Assembly (NCBI GenBank): GCA_963995525.1
Contig: OZ023205.1
Coordinates: forward strand, 43,037,618 to 43,101,617
Direction: 5' to 3'
DNA: 64,000 bases
Origin: Escarpia spicata
Lineage: Eukaryota; Annelida; Polychaeta; Sabellida; Siboglinidae
Positions 50,230 to 61,341 of this stretch are shown in pieces. Under the pieces are notes generated by a model. The model had not been told where the DNA came from. It saw nothing but the letters and a program-made list of their open reading frames with translations, and did not search any database. The position numbers were made by a program, and so were the translations under genes. Each line of letters starts with the position of its first letter. The first letter of the stretch is position 1.

Positions 50230-51070
50230 TCTCCAGCGCCAGTTGTGTGCTCTACCATCCAGAACATGTTGGATGGAACAATCCGCCCTTCATGTAGCAG
50301 GAATCCTTGAAGCAGGAAGTACTGCAGATTTTCACGACTGGGCCCAAGACCGCAACAGCACGGGCAGACATTATGCCACGGACTTCTGGAACATTCCATG
50401 TTTCGATCTCATACTTGCAGTCCTGGATGACTTCGAGGGTTATCTTCAGGAGGGTCGTGGTCGTGTCACTAGCACAAATTTGAGTGGCAGAACTCCAGCC
50501 TTCACCAGATTGTCAGTCTTCCTTTTCATGCCACCACCCATTCCGTCACAGGTGCCCGATCGGAGCTCTAAGACCGAACAGTGATGGAAATTTTGCTACT
50601 AGGGCACACATTGTGCGGTTCCGGTACGGCGACGTTGGTGAGTCTGTGATGAAGTGCAGAGTCGACAGTTCCAGAAAGATTTCATTGACTTCCTTCAACT
50701 ATGTCAGCAGTGACACTTGTAGTTGTAATATACACGTAGCTCTTGGCACAAAGCTTGCCGTCCTGCTTGAAATGTACCACCATTGGGTGAATGGCCACCT
50801 GGGACTTGACATAGTACACTGCCGTTATTTCGTCCTGATATCTGCACATCCAATTTTCAGCATAGTCCATCTGGACCGTTGCCTCCGTCTTTTCCGCCAT
50901 TGACTGCTTCAAGATGCGGATCTGGTGATAATGGATGGTCACCCGGTGACAGTGCTCACGGAACTCGGCCATGCCGGATATGAGTTGGTCTGTGAAGTCT
51001 CTTGTACTTTGTACAACTTGGGTCAGTTTCACCTTCTAGAAGACTCTGCCCTCGTGTTCAACATATTGGG
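50230..51070 (-). pseudogene. decayed DDE-type transposase of the 5.4 kb element
   Basis: Minus-strand 51032-50682 is open and reads FREHCHRVTIHYHQIRILKQ, then QMDYAENWMCRYQDEITAVY and VAIHPMVVHFKQDGKLC. After a frameshift the next part gives HFITDSPTSPYRNRTMCALV then RAPIGHL, and further on HNVCPCCCGL. VDYAEN..C..QDEI and TDSPTSQYRN are motifs I know from a repeat protein family in cnidarians and molluscs, and they would provide the first two Asp of a DDE catalytic core. The third acidic residue region (usually GKG..DG.GG) is degraded. Stops and frame changes make it inactive. Confidence 0.6.
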
Positions 51071-51920
51071 CTTGCCATGTTCGGTACCGAACTTCTGTTT
51101 TCGCTTGGCGTCATCTGATTCCCGAAAATAACGATAAATGGGGTGACTCGGCCAATGAACCAACTGGCAGTTAGAGCCGACGTACGGTTTCGGGAGACGT
51201 ATGGTTGCAAAGACCCGTAAAAGCAAAATAAATCGAAGGGAAATGTATCTACAAATTACAATGTTGTCATATAGTTACCTTGTTATGTGTTATTTATGAC
51301 CAATTAATAATGCTTACTAATCTACAAATTTCTACTTACAATGCGTATTCAAACTTGCGACGTATGGTTTCAAGAAAAACTTCCCCACATCGGTTTCGTC
51401 GCTCACCACAATTTATTAGCCAACACTTTTTGTTAAAAATAGCACAGGACCTATGTATCCAGCTGTGGCATCAAGTTGAGTGTGAAATCTGTGCTATTTA
51501 ATGAACTGATGTACTGTATTTTCCTATATGAATGACTGCAGACGGACGGTTTCAGAAAAGTTCCTCAATATGAAAATAATCAGGAGAAATCAGGGTTTTC
51601 ACTTGAAGTTTTAATTTTTTATCAATAATGCCTGAGACATCAACCTTCATAGCCAATCATTAACTGTGTATCTTGCATATGTTATTCGCATAATACGATG
51701 TGTTGTAAAGTACTGATGGCATATATTTCACCAAAATAGAGCAAAATTACCCATTTTTGGGGGACAGTACTCAGAGATTCCATGGTACATATACAAAGGT
51801 AGGGTTCCACAGAAAGCCCCAACGAAGACACATGCATACAGCATTATTCCAGCCTTCCAACTAGTATATTAAATGAGTTATAGCCCTGGAAACAGTTTGT
51901 CAACGTTTCGTGGGCATCGA

Positions 51921-51923
<3 letters not shown>

Positions 51924-51953
<30 letters not shown>
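51924..51953. repeat. (AT)n microsatellite
   Basis: About 30 bases of AT dinucleotide directly next to the inner inverted repeat of the transposon. Confidence 0.9.
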
Positions 51954-51959
<6 letters not shown>

Positions 51960-53573
51960 CACACAAACACCACATTAGCATCCCCAGCAGGCCCATAACG
52001 AGGTCGTTTTTTTTGGGGGGGGGGGGCGTTTTCAGACAAAGTGGGACCCGTATGAGGTATGTGGAGATTGGTCCCATTTTGTTGCCTGGTTAAGCCTAAT
52101 TTACGCCCAATTGTATTCATAAAAGCCAACACGCAGTGATAGTATATTGTTAATATAACTGAATTATTTACCTAAACCCATCGCGCGTGTGCAATTGTTT
52201 TGGATATGGTCATATTAATATAATAAACGAGGCACCAAGGAATGTGTGTGTGTTCAAGTTAATTTTTAGAATAAACATTTAAAGTGTAACATTTACATTT
52301 TATATTTATATGATCTGATGAGCAAAAGTTCCATAATTTATCATAAACATAATGAAGTTAATAAATTAACAAACCTTTATAAAACATGCCCGGTAAATAG
52401 ACGCTAGATTAGAAAATATTGTTGTCCTCTTGTGGAATTTGAATTAAATTCTAGATGTAAAATAGTCAAGTACCACATCTTGTACATCACATTGACTCCA
52501 GGAAACACAAACTATATTTTACAACTACACAGATCACAAAATTGACATAATAATTGATAATAAAGGCCATTCACACATTATTGCCTCCTCATAAGCGATA
52601 AGGCTCCCCTTTCTGAGATCTGCTAACATGCAACTAGCAACTACAGTATTTCGGCAACCATACAGCCTCACAATTACACGATGTTTCATCAGCACGCACA
52701 TTTTTAAATAGATAAGGTGAAGCTAAACTTTATTGTGTATTGGTTAAATACAATTATTCATCGAAATTCGCGTTCCAGCACAATTGAAAATGATGCTTTG
52801 TGTTAAGCCAGATGAGTTTGTCTACCGGGTTGGCAGCTTGTAACAAATACACTCTCTACACATCTTAAGTTGTTGATTGTTGAGAATAGCCTCTTTGACA
52901 GTCGGTAGTTACCTTAATCAGCATACTAAAATTAAAAAGCCGCACCTCTCGTTTAATAATAATGAATGTTTAATTAATTATTTTATATGGCTTAATTTAT
53001 GTGCTCATAATTGTTAAATCATCGTCACCCCGTTCATTCACCAGTATTTTGTCTCCATCCGTCACCTCTGAGTGACTACAATTGGGACTCATAATTTTAC
53101 GTTTGGTGTAAAACTGGCTTCTTGTGTATTTGTTTCACCGTGTGTTTACACAACAGGAGACCCTGAATGGGGTAGTGTGAAGTCCTTCTGCGTGGCCAAT
53201 TGGATGCAATGACCCTTTGACACACATTCCTCTAGTGACTGCCCTTTACCCACATGGCATTGGCGACAGACACCTCAGCCAGGCTCCCATACATTCAGTG
53301 ATGATCACTTAATAGGTAAGAGTTCTCCCTTTAACATTGTATACAAATCAGGCTTTCTTGGCATTCCGTGTAATACTTGAACACTATCCAGCAGCTTTTA
53401 GGAGGGGGGGTCAACGCTTTTGAGAAACGTGGAATACAATTAGTGGTTTACATTTTAAAGATACAATTATGAGGGTGGTTCAGATTTTGGAGAAAGGGGG
53501 GTTCACAAAAAGGGGGTTCACGTGAACCCCGTGAACATGGGGATGCTAATGTGGTGTGCTGGCTACGGGCCTG

Positions 53574-53626
53574 TGTATCTATGCCCTTCTTGTGATGTGG
53601 ACTCCACGCTTGTATACAATATTCTC
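53574..53626 (-). mobile_element. CR1-like LINE, 5' stub of the split copy
   Basis: Minus strand reads EYCIQAWSPHHKKGIDT, which continues directly into LERAQNRATKMI at 48190 once the transposon is ignored (usual form EYC.QAW.P...KDID.LE..Q.RATKMI). Confidence 0.85.
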
Positions 53627-54260
53627 AACGCCTAAAATGAAACGAAAGTAGTGACTAAATGCTTAAATACATAATTACACATATACGTTCGTACTTACAT
53701 ACCAAAACTGTACTGCTATTGAAAACCTTGAAATTCAAGGACATTTAATCTGAGATGGAGCCCCTTTATTATCGGGTTCGCCGTCAAATTCTGCATAATG
53801 TGGTCAAATGTTTATGCTTTTATCCAGCAAGTAACAATTCCGCCAAATATTTGCCGACTAGTGTCAGTGTGTGTGCATGTGCATTCGTGCGTGCGTGCGT
53901 GCGTGCGTGTGGAAACAGTTAAGTTGCAGTTCAACATTGTTCTAAACGTAATCACCAGGTGGCACTGCTCGTCGTTTAACAGTGCCATACGCTAGACGGC
54001 ACTATATGTGGCATGTCATACTAGTCCTTGCCGTTGTCATATACCTACTCGAGTCGTAATTTTAAAAGTCGTCTCATAACTATAACCATGGGTGAGTCTC
54101 AACCTCTAACTTAGTTATTGTTGAGAGTTTACTATCGAGGTTACATCGTTGTAATACGCAGCACCGCACAGTGCAACGTTAATTAAAAGCCAAGCCCAAA
54201 AGAAGACTTGTTCGTTACTGACAAGCCATTAGTCACTACTTTCGTTTCATTTTAGGCGTT
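53627..54260. repeat. exact 32-bp inverted repeat pair around BTB-Kelch exon 1
   Basis: 53627-53658 (starting AACGCCTAAAATGAAACG) and 54229-54260 are perfect reverse complements, 570 bases apart, with a further partial match outside (ATGCTT/TGGCTT). They could be the ends of a short DNA element, or paired sites in the promoter region; the candidate first exon (54088) lies between them. A TGCG microsatellite is at 53887-53909. Confidence 0.8.
54088..54091 (+). CDS. candidate first coding exon of BTB-Kelch gene (ATG G)
   Basis: ACCATGG is a strong start context and is followed at once by GTGAGT, a consensus donor. Joining the G to AA at 55077 gives GAA in the frame of the Kelch ORF, so the protein would start MEYATTKVETF. 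Intron of 985 bases. This is inference from splice signals. Confidence 0.6.
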
Positions 54261-55054
54261 CATTTTATCTCGTTACAGTCGCACAGTAGGCACTATAGAC
54301 TCGTGAATACAAAATTGTAGTAATGCCGCGCAAATATAAGATATAATGTGTTTTGGATTGTAAGCCTACACAACTATAACAGTTAATGTTACCATTAATT
54401 TTAGTCCTATTTTAGTCTACAACTTGTTACAGTCACGTGTGTGATTAAACTATTGGGTCCATTAGTTGTACGTCATTGCTTTGGTAGCGGTCGCGCGATC
54501 AGTTCGGTTGTCTAACAATCGATCCGAGCGCATGGCGCCAACGGGATCGGAAAGGGAGTCGAGATGGGGACGCTTGCAAACACTCCGTGTTGTCATCGTC
54601 ACGGTATATTGAACTATTAATCATCAGCGGGAACGCCTGTAAGATCAAAATACTGTAAATCACGATAACAGCTGCCCTTTATGTGTTGCTTCGTGGGTGA
54701 GCGTATGAATTCCGTATTGAACCGCGCTCTTCAGATGTGCCACTGGGAACGAAAGCACTAATGATAATAATAACGGATGCCCTACGTTTGTTGCTTGATC
54801 CACGGTGCGGTGGAAGCTGGTTTGTGAATCATGCAGATACTATGCTAATACTAAGTAGTGATTGAGCCAACTATTCCAATAATACATATAGCTATTTAAT
54901 ATGTTAAACACGATAGAACAACGGTGTGAGTGCGTGCGTCCATGCATGCGCGCGTGCGTGCGTGCGTATGTGTAATATATCGATACACATTTATTTTATT
55001 TGTTAGAATCTCACAAAATATATGTAAGATTTAATGAATAAAATGTGATTATAA

Positions 55055-56773
55055 ATGAAACCTGCCTGTTTTGCAGAATATGCTACCACGAAAGTCGAGA
55101 CATTTGTTGATGAGACATACAGGGGTGACTTCATGCAGGGTATGCAGCACCTGCGGCAGAACGGGGAATTTACCGATGTGACGTTGCAATCGGGTGATGT
55201 CCAAATCCAGTGTCATCGCGACGTTCTGGCGGTCGCGAGTGATTACTTCAAGGCAATGTTCAGGTGTGGTCTTGAAGAAACCACATCGGATAAAGTCCAG
55301 CTGACAATGCAACCGGATATACTGACCAGCATCGTCGACTATATGTACACCGGCGAGATTGAGCTGACTGTTGGCAACGTGGAGAGTTTGGTCAAGGCAT
55401 GTGACGTCTTAAAGCTGGTCACCCTCAAGGTTGCCTGTGAGAACTTTATGATGAACCAAGTCGAGCCGGGCAATTGTGACGGATTCTACAGACATGCTGC
55501 GTTGTATCGACTCGACAAGCTGCAGCAGACTGCCAGACGAGTGCTGCTTTCGGAGTTCAAGACTGCCGCACTAGTTGACGAGTTCAAGGAGTTATCATAC
55601 AGCGAACTTGTGGAATTCATCAAAGATGATGCTGTCAACGTTGAATACGAGGATGTCGTCTTCGAAGCCGTGCTGGATTGTGTCCAACATGACCTTGACA
55701 ACAGGAAGCCGTCCCTTGAAACGATCATAGAACACGTCCGCCTGCCGTATTGTTCGCGCAACTATCTGCGGCACATCAGGAACAAAGGTGATCTACTGAC
55801 TCCCAAATGCTTTGAATATCTACACGAGGCAATGTCGTTCCAGGCGGACACTGTGCACCAACATGAAATTAGCAGTTGCCGAACAGTGCCTCGCAACAAT
55901 TTCCTAATGAAGTCTTCCCTGTTGGTATTTGGCGGGTTAGTGAGAATGCTGAGCGCAGACGTTGAACACAACCACTGTGAGTACTATGACGAAGACAACA
56001 ACAGATGGAAGTACTATGACGAAGACAACAACAGTTGGAAGTCACTGATGAACCCGCCACATTCAGTCGGAAGGTTCTACAATGCCTGCTGCGTTGACAG
56101 AGGTCTGCTGCTGACAGGCGGCCTCAAGGGAGACGTGGTGGATCAATGCTGGCTGTATGACTTGGCCACAAAGAAGTGGAAAGTGATGCCGCCTGTTAAC
56201 ATTGCTCGGTATTACCACCGCAGTGTCTCGCTGGGCGACTGCGTGTATGTGGTGGGAGGGGAGGGTGTTGGTGGTCACGTGCTCGCTTCTGTTAAATGTC
56301 TGAACCTTAAACGGCGGCTGTGGTCGTCCATGCCCGACATGCCACAAGCGGTGCTTGCCTCTATGGTTGTCACCTACGGCAACAAAATCTTTGTTTTTGG
56401 CGGTAGAGATGCGCAGGATGTGGACTTGTGCTCCACACAAGCGTTTGATACCACACGGGGCCAGTGGAACACGCTAGCAGACACACCCGAAGCGTGTTGC
56501 ATAGGAGCTGCGGTGACATTGAACGACTGTATTTATGTGGTGGGAGGCTTCGACCGTACGTGTCTCAAGTACGACCCGTCCTCAGATTGTTGGACAAGAC
56601 TGAGTCGACCACAACAAGAGCACGGCAATGCCCCAGCCGTCGTGGTGCGTGGGCTTATACTGGTTGCAGGGGGCGGAGGTGCTAAACCAGAATCGTCCGT
56701 CATTGAACAGTATAATCCCATCACTGACACTTGGTCTTACTGGAAAACGACACTAGGAAGAGAAACGAATTAA
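55055..56773 (+). CDS. BTB-BACK-Kelch protein (KLHL family)
   Basis: Likely substrate adaptor of a Cullin-3 ubiquitin ligase. Order: BTB/POZ about residues 30-137 (FTDVTLQSGDVQIQCHRDVL, then VDYMYTGEIEL), BACK about 142-243, then six Kelch blades from about 288, each with a paired Gly: VFGGLV, LTGGLK, VVGGEG, VFGGRD, VVGGFD, VAGGGG. Length 572 aa from the ATG at 55055, normal for the family. However, CTGTTTTGCAG at 55066-55076 is a strong splice acceptor, so the first seven residues are probably intronic and the true start is the small exon at 54088 (566 aa product). A 30-base tandem duplication (55982-56011 and 56012-56041, YYDEDNNRWK/YYDEDNNSWK) lengthens one Kelch loop. No stop or frameshift is present. 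The exact KLHL member cannot be named by eye. Confidence 0.94.
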   Translation: MKPACFAEYATTKVETFVDETYRGDFMQGMQHLRQNGEFTDVTLQSGDVQIQCHRDVLAVASDYFKAMFRCGLEETTSDKVQLTMQPDILTSIVDYMYTGEIELTVGNVESLVKACDVLKLVTLKVACENFMMNQVEPGNCDGFYRHAALYRLDKLQQTARRVLLSEFKTAALVDEFKELSYSELVEFIKDDAVNVEYEDVVFEAVLDCVQHDLDNRKPSLETIIEHVRLPYCSRNYLRHIRNKGDLLTPKCFEYLHEAMSFQADTVHQHEISSCRTVPRNNFLMKSSLLVFGGLVRMLSADVEHNHCEYYDEDNNRWKYYDEDNNSWKSLMNPPHSVGRFYNACCVDRGLLLTGGLKGDVVDQCWLYDLATKKWKVMPPVNIARYYHRSVSLGDCVYVVGGEGVGGHVLASVKCLNLKRRLWSSMPDMPQAVLASMVVTYGNKIFVFGGRDAQDVDLCSTQAFDTTRGQWNTLADTPEACCIGAAVTLNDCIYVVGGFDRTCLKYDPSSDCWTRLSRPQQEHGNAPAVVVRGLILVAGGGGAKPESSVIEQYNPITDTWSYWKTTLGRETN

Positions 56774-56851
56774 TAGGCCTATTAACAGGCATAATAATGG
56801 GGAGACGCACCAGTACTATAAAGATCCAGGAACGGTAACACAACTCATTAC

Positions 56852-57352
56852 AGACCTGCAGTGGTATAGTCGTGTCCGGAGGGGGGAGGGCTGGGAGGCA
56901 TGCGCTCCCTAGACCTTTGGAATTTTGCATGCAATGTTTAGGAAGTAGAAGCAATTATTCGAATACATAATACCGCTCAGCTGCTCGTGCTAATGGGCGA
57001 ACGGGTCATTATATATTGGGAATCCCAGAAGTCGTTTATCCGTCTTCAAATCGGGGTGGGTATTTGCGTTGTTTTCACGGGTGACGCAGTCGCGACTGGC
57101 AAATTCAATTACTACTTTTACTCAGCTAACTTCCGCACTTGACATAGGAGCTATAGGTTTGTGCCCCCCCTAGATCGATCGACTACGCTCTCTGGACAAG
57201 CCTCTGAGTGGGACAACCGCCAAACAAGAAGGAAAACGAAACGACTTAGCATATTATATAAAATGGAACAGAACCTTACAGATATCCTACTAGAATACTA
57301 GGCATATATCAAATGCAACACTCGATGCTCACGTCAACATGATAATCTTGTG
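56852..57352 (-). repeat. dispersed repeat, copy B
   Basis: Inverted relative of 46990-47297 with about 200 extra central bases. The minus strand starts GATTATCATGTTGACGTGAG and ends TCCGGACACGACTATACCAC then TGCAGG. Lies about 80 bases after the BTB-Kelch stop codon. Confidence 0.75.
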
Positions 57353-59555
57353 TAATCCTTATATATATATATATATGGTGTACTCTAGCTGTATTTATAT
57401 GTTATGTATTTACATCATCACCATCATGGTTGTCACATAAAAAATCTCAATTATGTTGCATAAACTACAATGCAAATGAACAACATTCTGCAGTAATAGT
57501 ATCACGGATGCTCCCTGACTAAGTTACTTGCACGATCAACAGGGGCCTACTGCCAAACCAATGTTACTTGTCATTTCGCACGCTCACGTCATCTATTCTC
57601 TATATGTATTGTCGCAATAACATAGTTTCTTAACAAGATCCTACGTAACCAAATACAATGCATATCAAATAGTATGCTCGTTGTCACAGCGTCTGACTGA
57701 ATCTCTGGCTGATAATGTGGTCATGGACCTGGTGACTGGCTTAGCCTTAGCCTTAGGCTACGGGCTTAGATTTAGTTAGAAGTTAAAGTCAGCCTCTAGT
57801 CGAGTGTAAACGTTCGCAAGTTGCAATTTTCGTTGAATTAATACACGGCTACGCGTTCTTGTTGCTAACTGCGATAGTGTAATACGTACGTTCCTACAAC
57901 CATTTTGAAATCTTCATATTGATACACTGAAGCACGTGTATGTTGTTATTGTTTTCGCATGCGTGGGATGCCGATCTCGCGTAAGGCACGTGACCTAAAT
58001 GGCGCAGGAAGTCGACAGCGCAATTGGGTTTCGCTAGCTATACCCGGTGTAACGACAACTCTTTTTTTGACGATTAAAAAAACAAGTACGCATTTTTTAT
58101 TAAACCGACTGTGCGCACTAGTTAAACTATTCACACATTACACATATGGACCTGGCTAAAAGAACCGGATTGGCGATGGGCAAGTTCCACAACCGGAGCG
58201 CGGATGAGAAAAAGAGTGGCCGTCTGCACTGTAGCAGGATAAATTTGTTGGGCTGTCTCTCGGGTTGTTTGTGTTCCACCAATTTATGTCGTACACAAAG
58301 GCGGCTGTGTTTGCAATTCTCCTCTCAATTGGCTGGGAGGGTCTGAATAATTATGTGAATTCATGGGAATTTCTTCTTCTTCATGTTGGATAGCTTAGCT
58401 AGAATTTATGTGTCGTTGATGTGACCACATACGACACAGGAGTACTCCAACACGACTGGAGCGAACCAGCCCTTTGCGGCAGTGCGAATGCACCCGTGGA
58501 GGACACCCTTTACGATTCCTATAGAAGTGGCTGAGGTTATGTGTTTGTTGTAGATTGGCCTTGCTGATACAAGTCCTCAGCCACAGACTGCAAAGATCCA
58601 TTGAGGTCATCTGACACAGGAACCCGGATTGTTGATATATATCCTGGTCTTCTTCCTCATCTTCCATAAAGGCGTATATTACCAATTGGAGCTGCCAGTG
58701 CAACATATTCCATAACGTTTCACCGAAGCATTCAAACAGAAGAAAGACATGAGTCATGACACAATACCGACATCGAAGTGGACGACGCACGAATTTAGAA
58801 CATGCAACCATCACAGTTGTCTAATGCATCCGACGCGGCCTGTTCTACGACTATGGCTATGCCAAGTTTATCGGAACGTTTTGATCCCTGTCTTCCGACT
58901 CTGTTTGTGCATATTAGTTTTTTCGTACCACAAGTACAATTCTTCGAGGAAAATGCTCCTCTGACAGCCACTCTGATAAAACAGGGACATGCCCCTCTCT
59001 TCTCGGTTCTGTTAAAAATGTTTGAACGATTGCAATGTCCAGGTTCAGTTTGAAAATCCTGATGATTTATTTTACTTGTCATGGCGTACTATTCCAAGCT
59101 AACAACACTAAATTAATCAATCCTTATCAACACAACACGATCACTAGATGTAGCGCACGTTTGTCTTGCGATCCCGGGGCCGAGAACTAACGACAGCAAA
59201 CGTATCGCCTGCAACGAAAACGAGACTGTTCTATAAATAGCCGCAGACGCGAAGCGTCGGCCGACAAAACACTTCTGCCTTGGAATAGCGCAATCTAAAC
59301 AGTGCCCCTTTAACATCAGTTTTTATTTTATTTACAACATTAACTGATTTGAGCTATTTTCTGACAAACAATAGTAAAGCAAGACATATATAAATATATA
59401 TATATTTACAGTATTAAAAAAGATAAAACGATAAATATAAAAGAATGTGTTGGAGTTGGTGGGTGTCAGCCGTACAGTGGGTGCAGTTTTACAGCGAATA
59501 GCCTAGCCTTGGTGTTGATGTTGCCTCACAGGCCGTTGATGTGAACGATGGCACG
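57353..59555. other. intergenic, no gene recognised
   Basis: An AT run at 57358-57376. A minus frame of 139 codons at 58395-58814 and one of 95 codons at 58795-59082 have clusters of Cys/His (CRYC, CTCGTKK, CDGC) but no fold I recognise. GACGCGAAGCGTC near 59248 (minus strand) is a short perfect palindrome. 59270-59320 has the CAGTGCCCCTTTAACAT phrase common at repeat ends. Confidence 0.4.
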
Positions 59556-59559
59556 GACA

Positions 59560-59862
59560 TATCCTTATAGTAGGCTTACATCCGAGATCACTTGGTTAGT
59601 TGTTGAACTCTCTCCATCGATGACTACCTGCTGGGTTCGATCACCGACGAAGCCCCGAGTCAAGTCTTGGGTCTTGCCTCGCACGCCGTATTATCCAGTT
59701 TTAGCACCAGTCGTTGGCGGTGCACATTGTCAAAGGCTTTAGAGAAGTCAACGAGTATAATGGTGTCCATTTGACATCTTTTATCCATCTCTGAAGCCAG
59801 GTCATTAATACCGTGGGAGGCAAAAGCTAGTGTAGTAGGGTTTCTAAGGGAAAATATCATTA
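59560..59862 (-). mobile_element. Jockey/CR1-like LINE RT fragment
   Basis: Minus strand gives HGINDLASEMDKRCQMDTII, then LVDFSKAFDNVHRQRLVLKL (RT motif A) and, in a second frame, RGFVGDRTQQVVIDGES, the segment between motifs A and B. About 100 codons remain. Confidence 0.88.
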
Positions 59863-59949
59863 TTTGCCGGATAAAAGCATGCCAATTGGACCGTATATGT
59901 AAAAGTTCACGCCGAATCCAATTAGAGGGACTCCACGTCAGATTATATG

Positions 59950-60420
59950 TCCTTAACCTTAAATTTCAAGGTCAAATGTTATTGAACGTGAAATAAATTG
60001 TTTTCTATAGCACCACTGTTTTTGTATGTATGTTGAAATGTATGTGTGTAATGATGTATGTATGCATGTATGTGTGCATATATATGTATGTCAATAACCT
60101 TTAAGTTCAAATATCATTTTTGTAATAACTCCCCTGTCTTTGTATATATGAATGTAGTTATGCATGTATACATGCATGTATGTATGTATGTATGTATGTA
60201 TGTATGTATATTATTTACTTTGATTATCAAAATTCAAATATTACCGAACGTGAAATGTATACATAAACATATATTTTTGTCAATACCATCACTGTTTTGT
60301 ATGTATTTGTGTATGTATGTATGCATATATGTATGTATGAATATATATATATATATATATATATACATTACACATATATATATATATATAATATATATAT
60401 ATTTATATATATATGTATAA
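59950..60420. repeat. 130-bp minisatellite with ATGT/AT microsatellites
   Basis: Three diverged units starting near 59950, 60092 and 60225, each with AAATTTCAAGGTCAAAT- or TTCAAATAT-like sequence, GAACGTGAAAT and CACTGTTTTTGTATGTATG, followed by ATGT runs; a pure AT tract closes the block (60337-60418). Confidence 0.75.
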
Positions 60421-61215
60421 AGTTACCTATTTCGTAAGTTAAAATATCTAACATTCAAAGTCACTAAGCTCAAAACTGTCACACGGACTCTACTTACGTT
60501 TTTCTATAATTTTGGGGAAAAATGGTGTTGACGTACGTCATTTTGATGGAAAAAAATGACTCAAAAGTACATATTAAACACATTTCCCAATCAATGTTTG
60601 TTGCTTAAAGATACAGTGTTAGGTAACTTATTTATTATTATTCAACACTATTTTATGGCATACTTACCAATTACTAATAATTTATTCAACATTCACCGAT
60701 ACCCAGACCAAACGCTACAGCCAGAACAGTTGTGATGATCACTCAAAATTTTATTATTCACAGAGTAATTCACCTGCTTTAAATATATTAAGTGGCAGTA
60801 ACACGGCTTTTGGCTTTCATTCCTATACAGTACTGACATATTCAATGAAAAATATGCAATATGTTCCATTCAGTATGTAGTAGTAATAGTACCAGTGATA
60901 GGAAGGAAACTCAGTAATAGTAATATAGTATATTGCGAAGTGATTGACCCCAGGCCTGACTTTAACCACGCTACAAATTTCACTGAAACAACTGCAACTA
61001 AACTCATTATGATTTTTCTTCTGCCAAGTACTAAATTTCTGCCAACAAACATTTTTAAAGGGAATAAAAACATCTATTGCTTGAATTCATTCATATTAAA
61101 TTAGATCCTGCTATATATTTCCATGTCCACCAAGCCAAAAAAATCCCCCAAAATCGAAGAATTAGAAATTCCACATTTTATGCTGTACATCCGGACATTT
61201 TCGAATATGCATATT
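60421..61215. other. intergenic, no gene recognised
   Basis: AT-rich, no convincing frame. Leads into the THAP gene promoter. Confidence 0.5.
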
Positions 61216-61252
61216 TTTGGCGCGCTTTTCGGGATGCCGAGATGTGACGTCA
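61216..61252 (+). promoter_or_regulatory. E2F-like and CRE-like sites upstream of THAP gene
   Basis: TTTGGCGCGC (61216-61225) fits the E2F consensus and TGACGTCA (61245-61252) is a perfect CRE palindrome, 90-126 bases before the ATG. Pairing and distance to the start codon suggest a proximal promoter; binding is inferred. Confidence 0.5.
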
Positions 61253-61341
61253 GAGTTGACTCTGCCGATACAGCGACCGCTTGTTTACATTCATTCTCAG
61301 CAATATGACAGCAGAGGTGGCTGTGTAATGCGAATATCATC

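Larger units (their letters stand above)
48198..53573. mobile_element. 5.4 kb DNA transposon bounded by inverted repeats
   Basis: Left end CAGGCCCGTAGCTAGC (48198-48213) and right end GCTGGCTACGGGCCTG (53558-53573) are inverted repeats with one mismatch. The limits are independently set by the CR1-like LINE that it interrupts. It contains a decayed DDE-type transposase on the minus strand, a 52-bp minisatellite, a second inverted repeat pair (48421-48453 and 51896-51928, two mismatches), G runs and seven copies of a GACGTACGGTTTCA-like motif. Flanks GCAAATAT and TGTATCTA give no clean target-site duplication. The CAGG...CGTAGCC end type is common among DNA transposons of marine animals; I cannot assign a superfamily. 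A CAGGCCCATAACGAGG at 51986 could be the end of a further nested element. Confidence 0.82.

Noticed and set aside
49408..50584. 386- and 300-codon proline/serine-rich open frames
   Set aside because: They are the 52-bp minisatellite read in different frames; the non-repeat end is antisense to a transposase relic.
58395..59082. Cys/His-rich minus-strand protein in two frames
   Set aside because: Cys pairs are present but the reading switches frames and I could not match a domain; left unannotated.
59113..59316. Small structured RNA or short gene with TATA-like CTATAAATAG
   Set aside because: A short palindrome and a TATA-like string only; the surrounding sequence resembles repeat ends and no known RNA core is visible.
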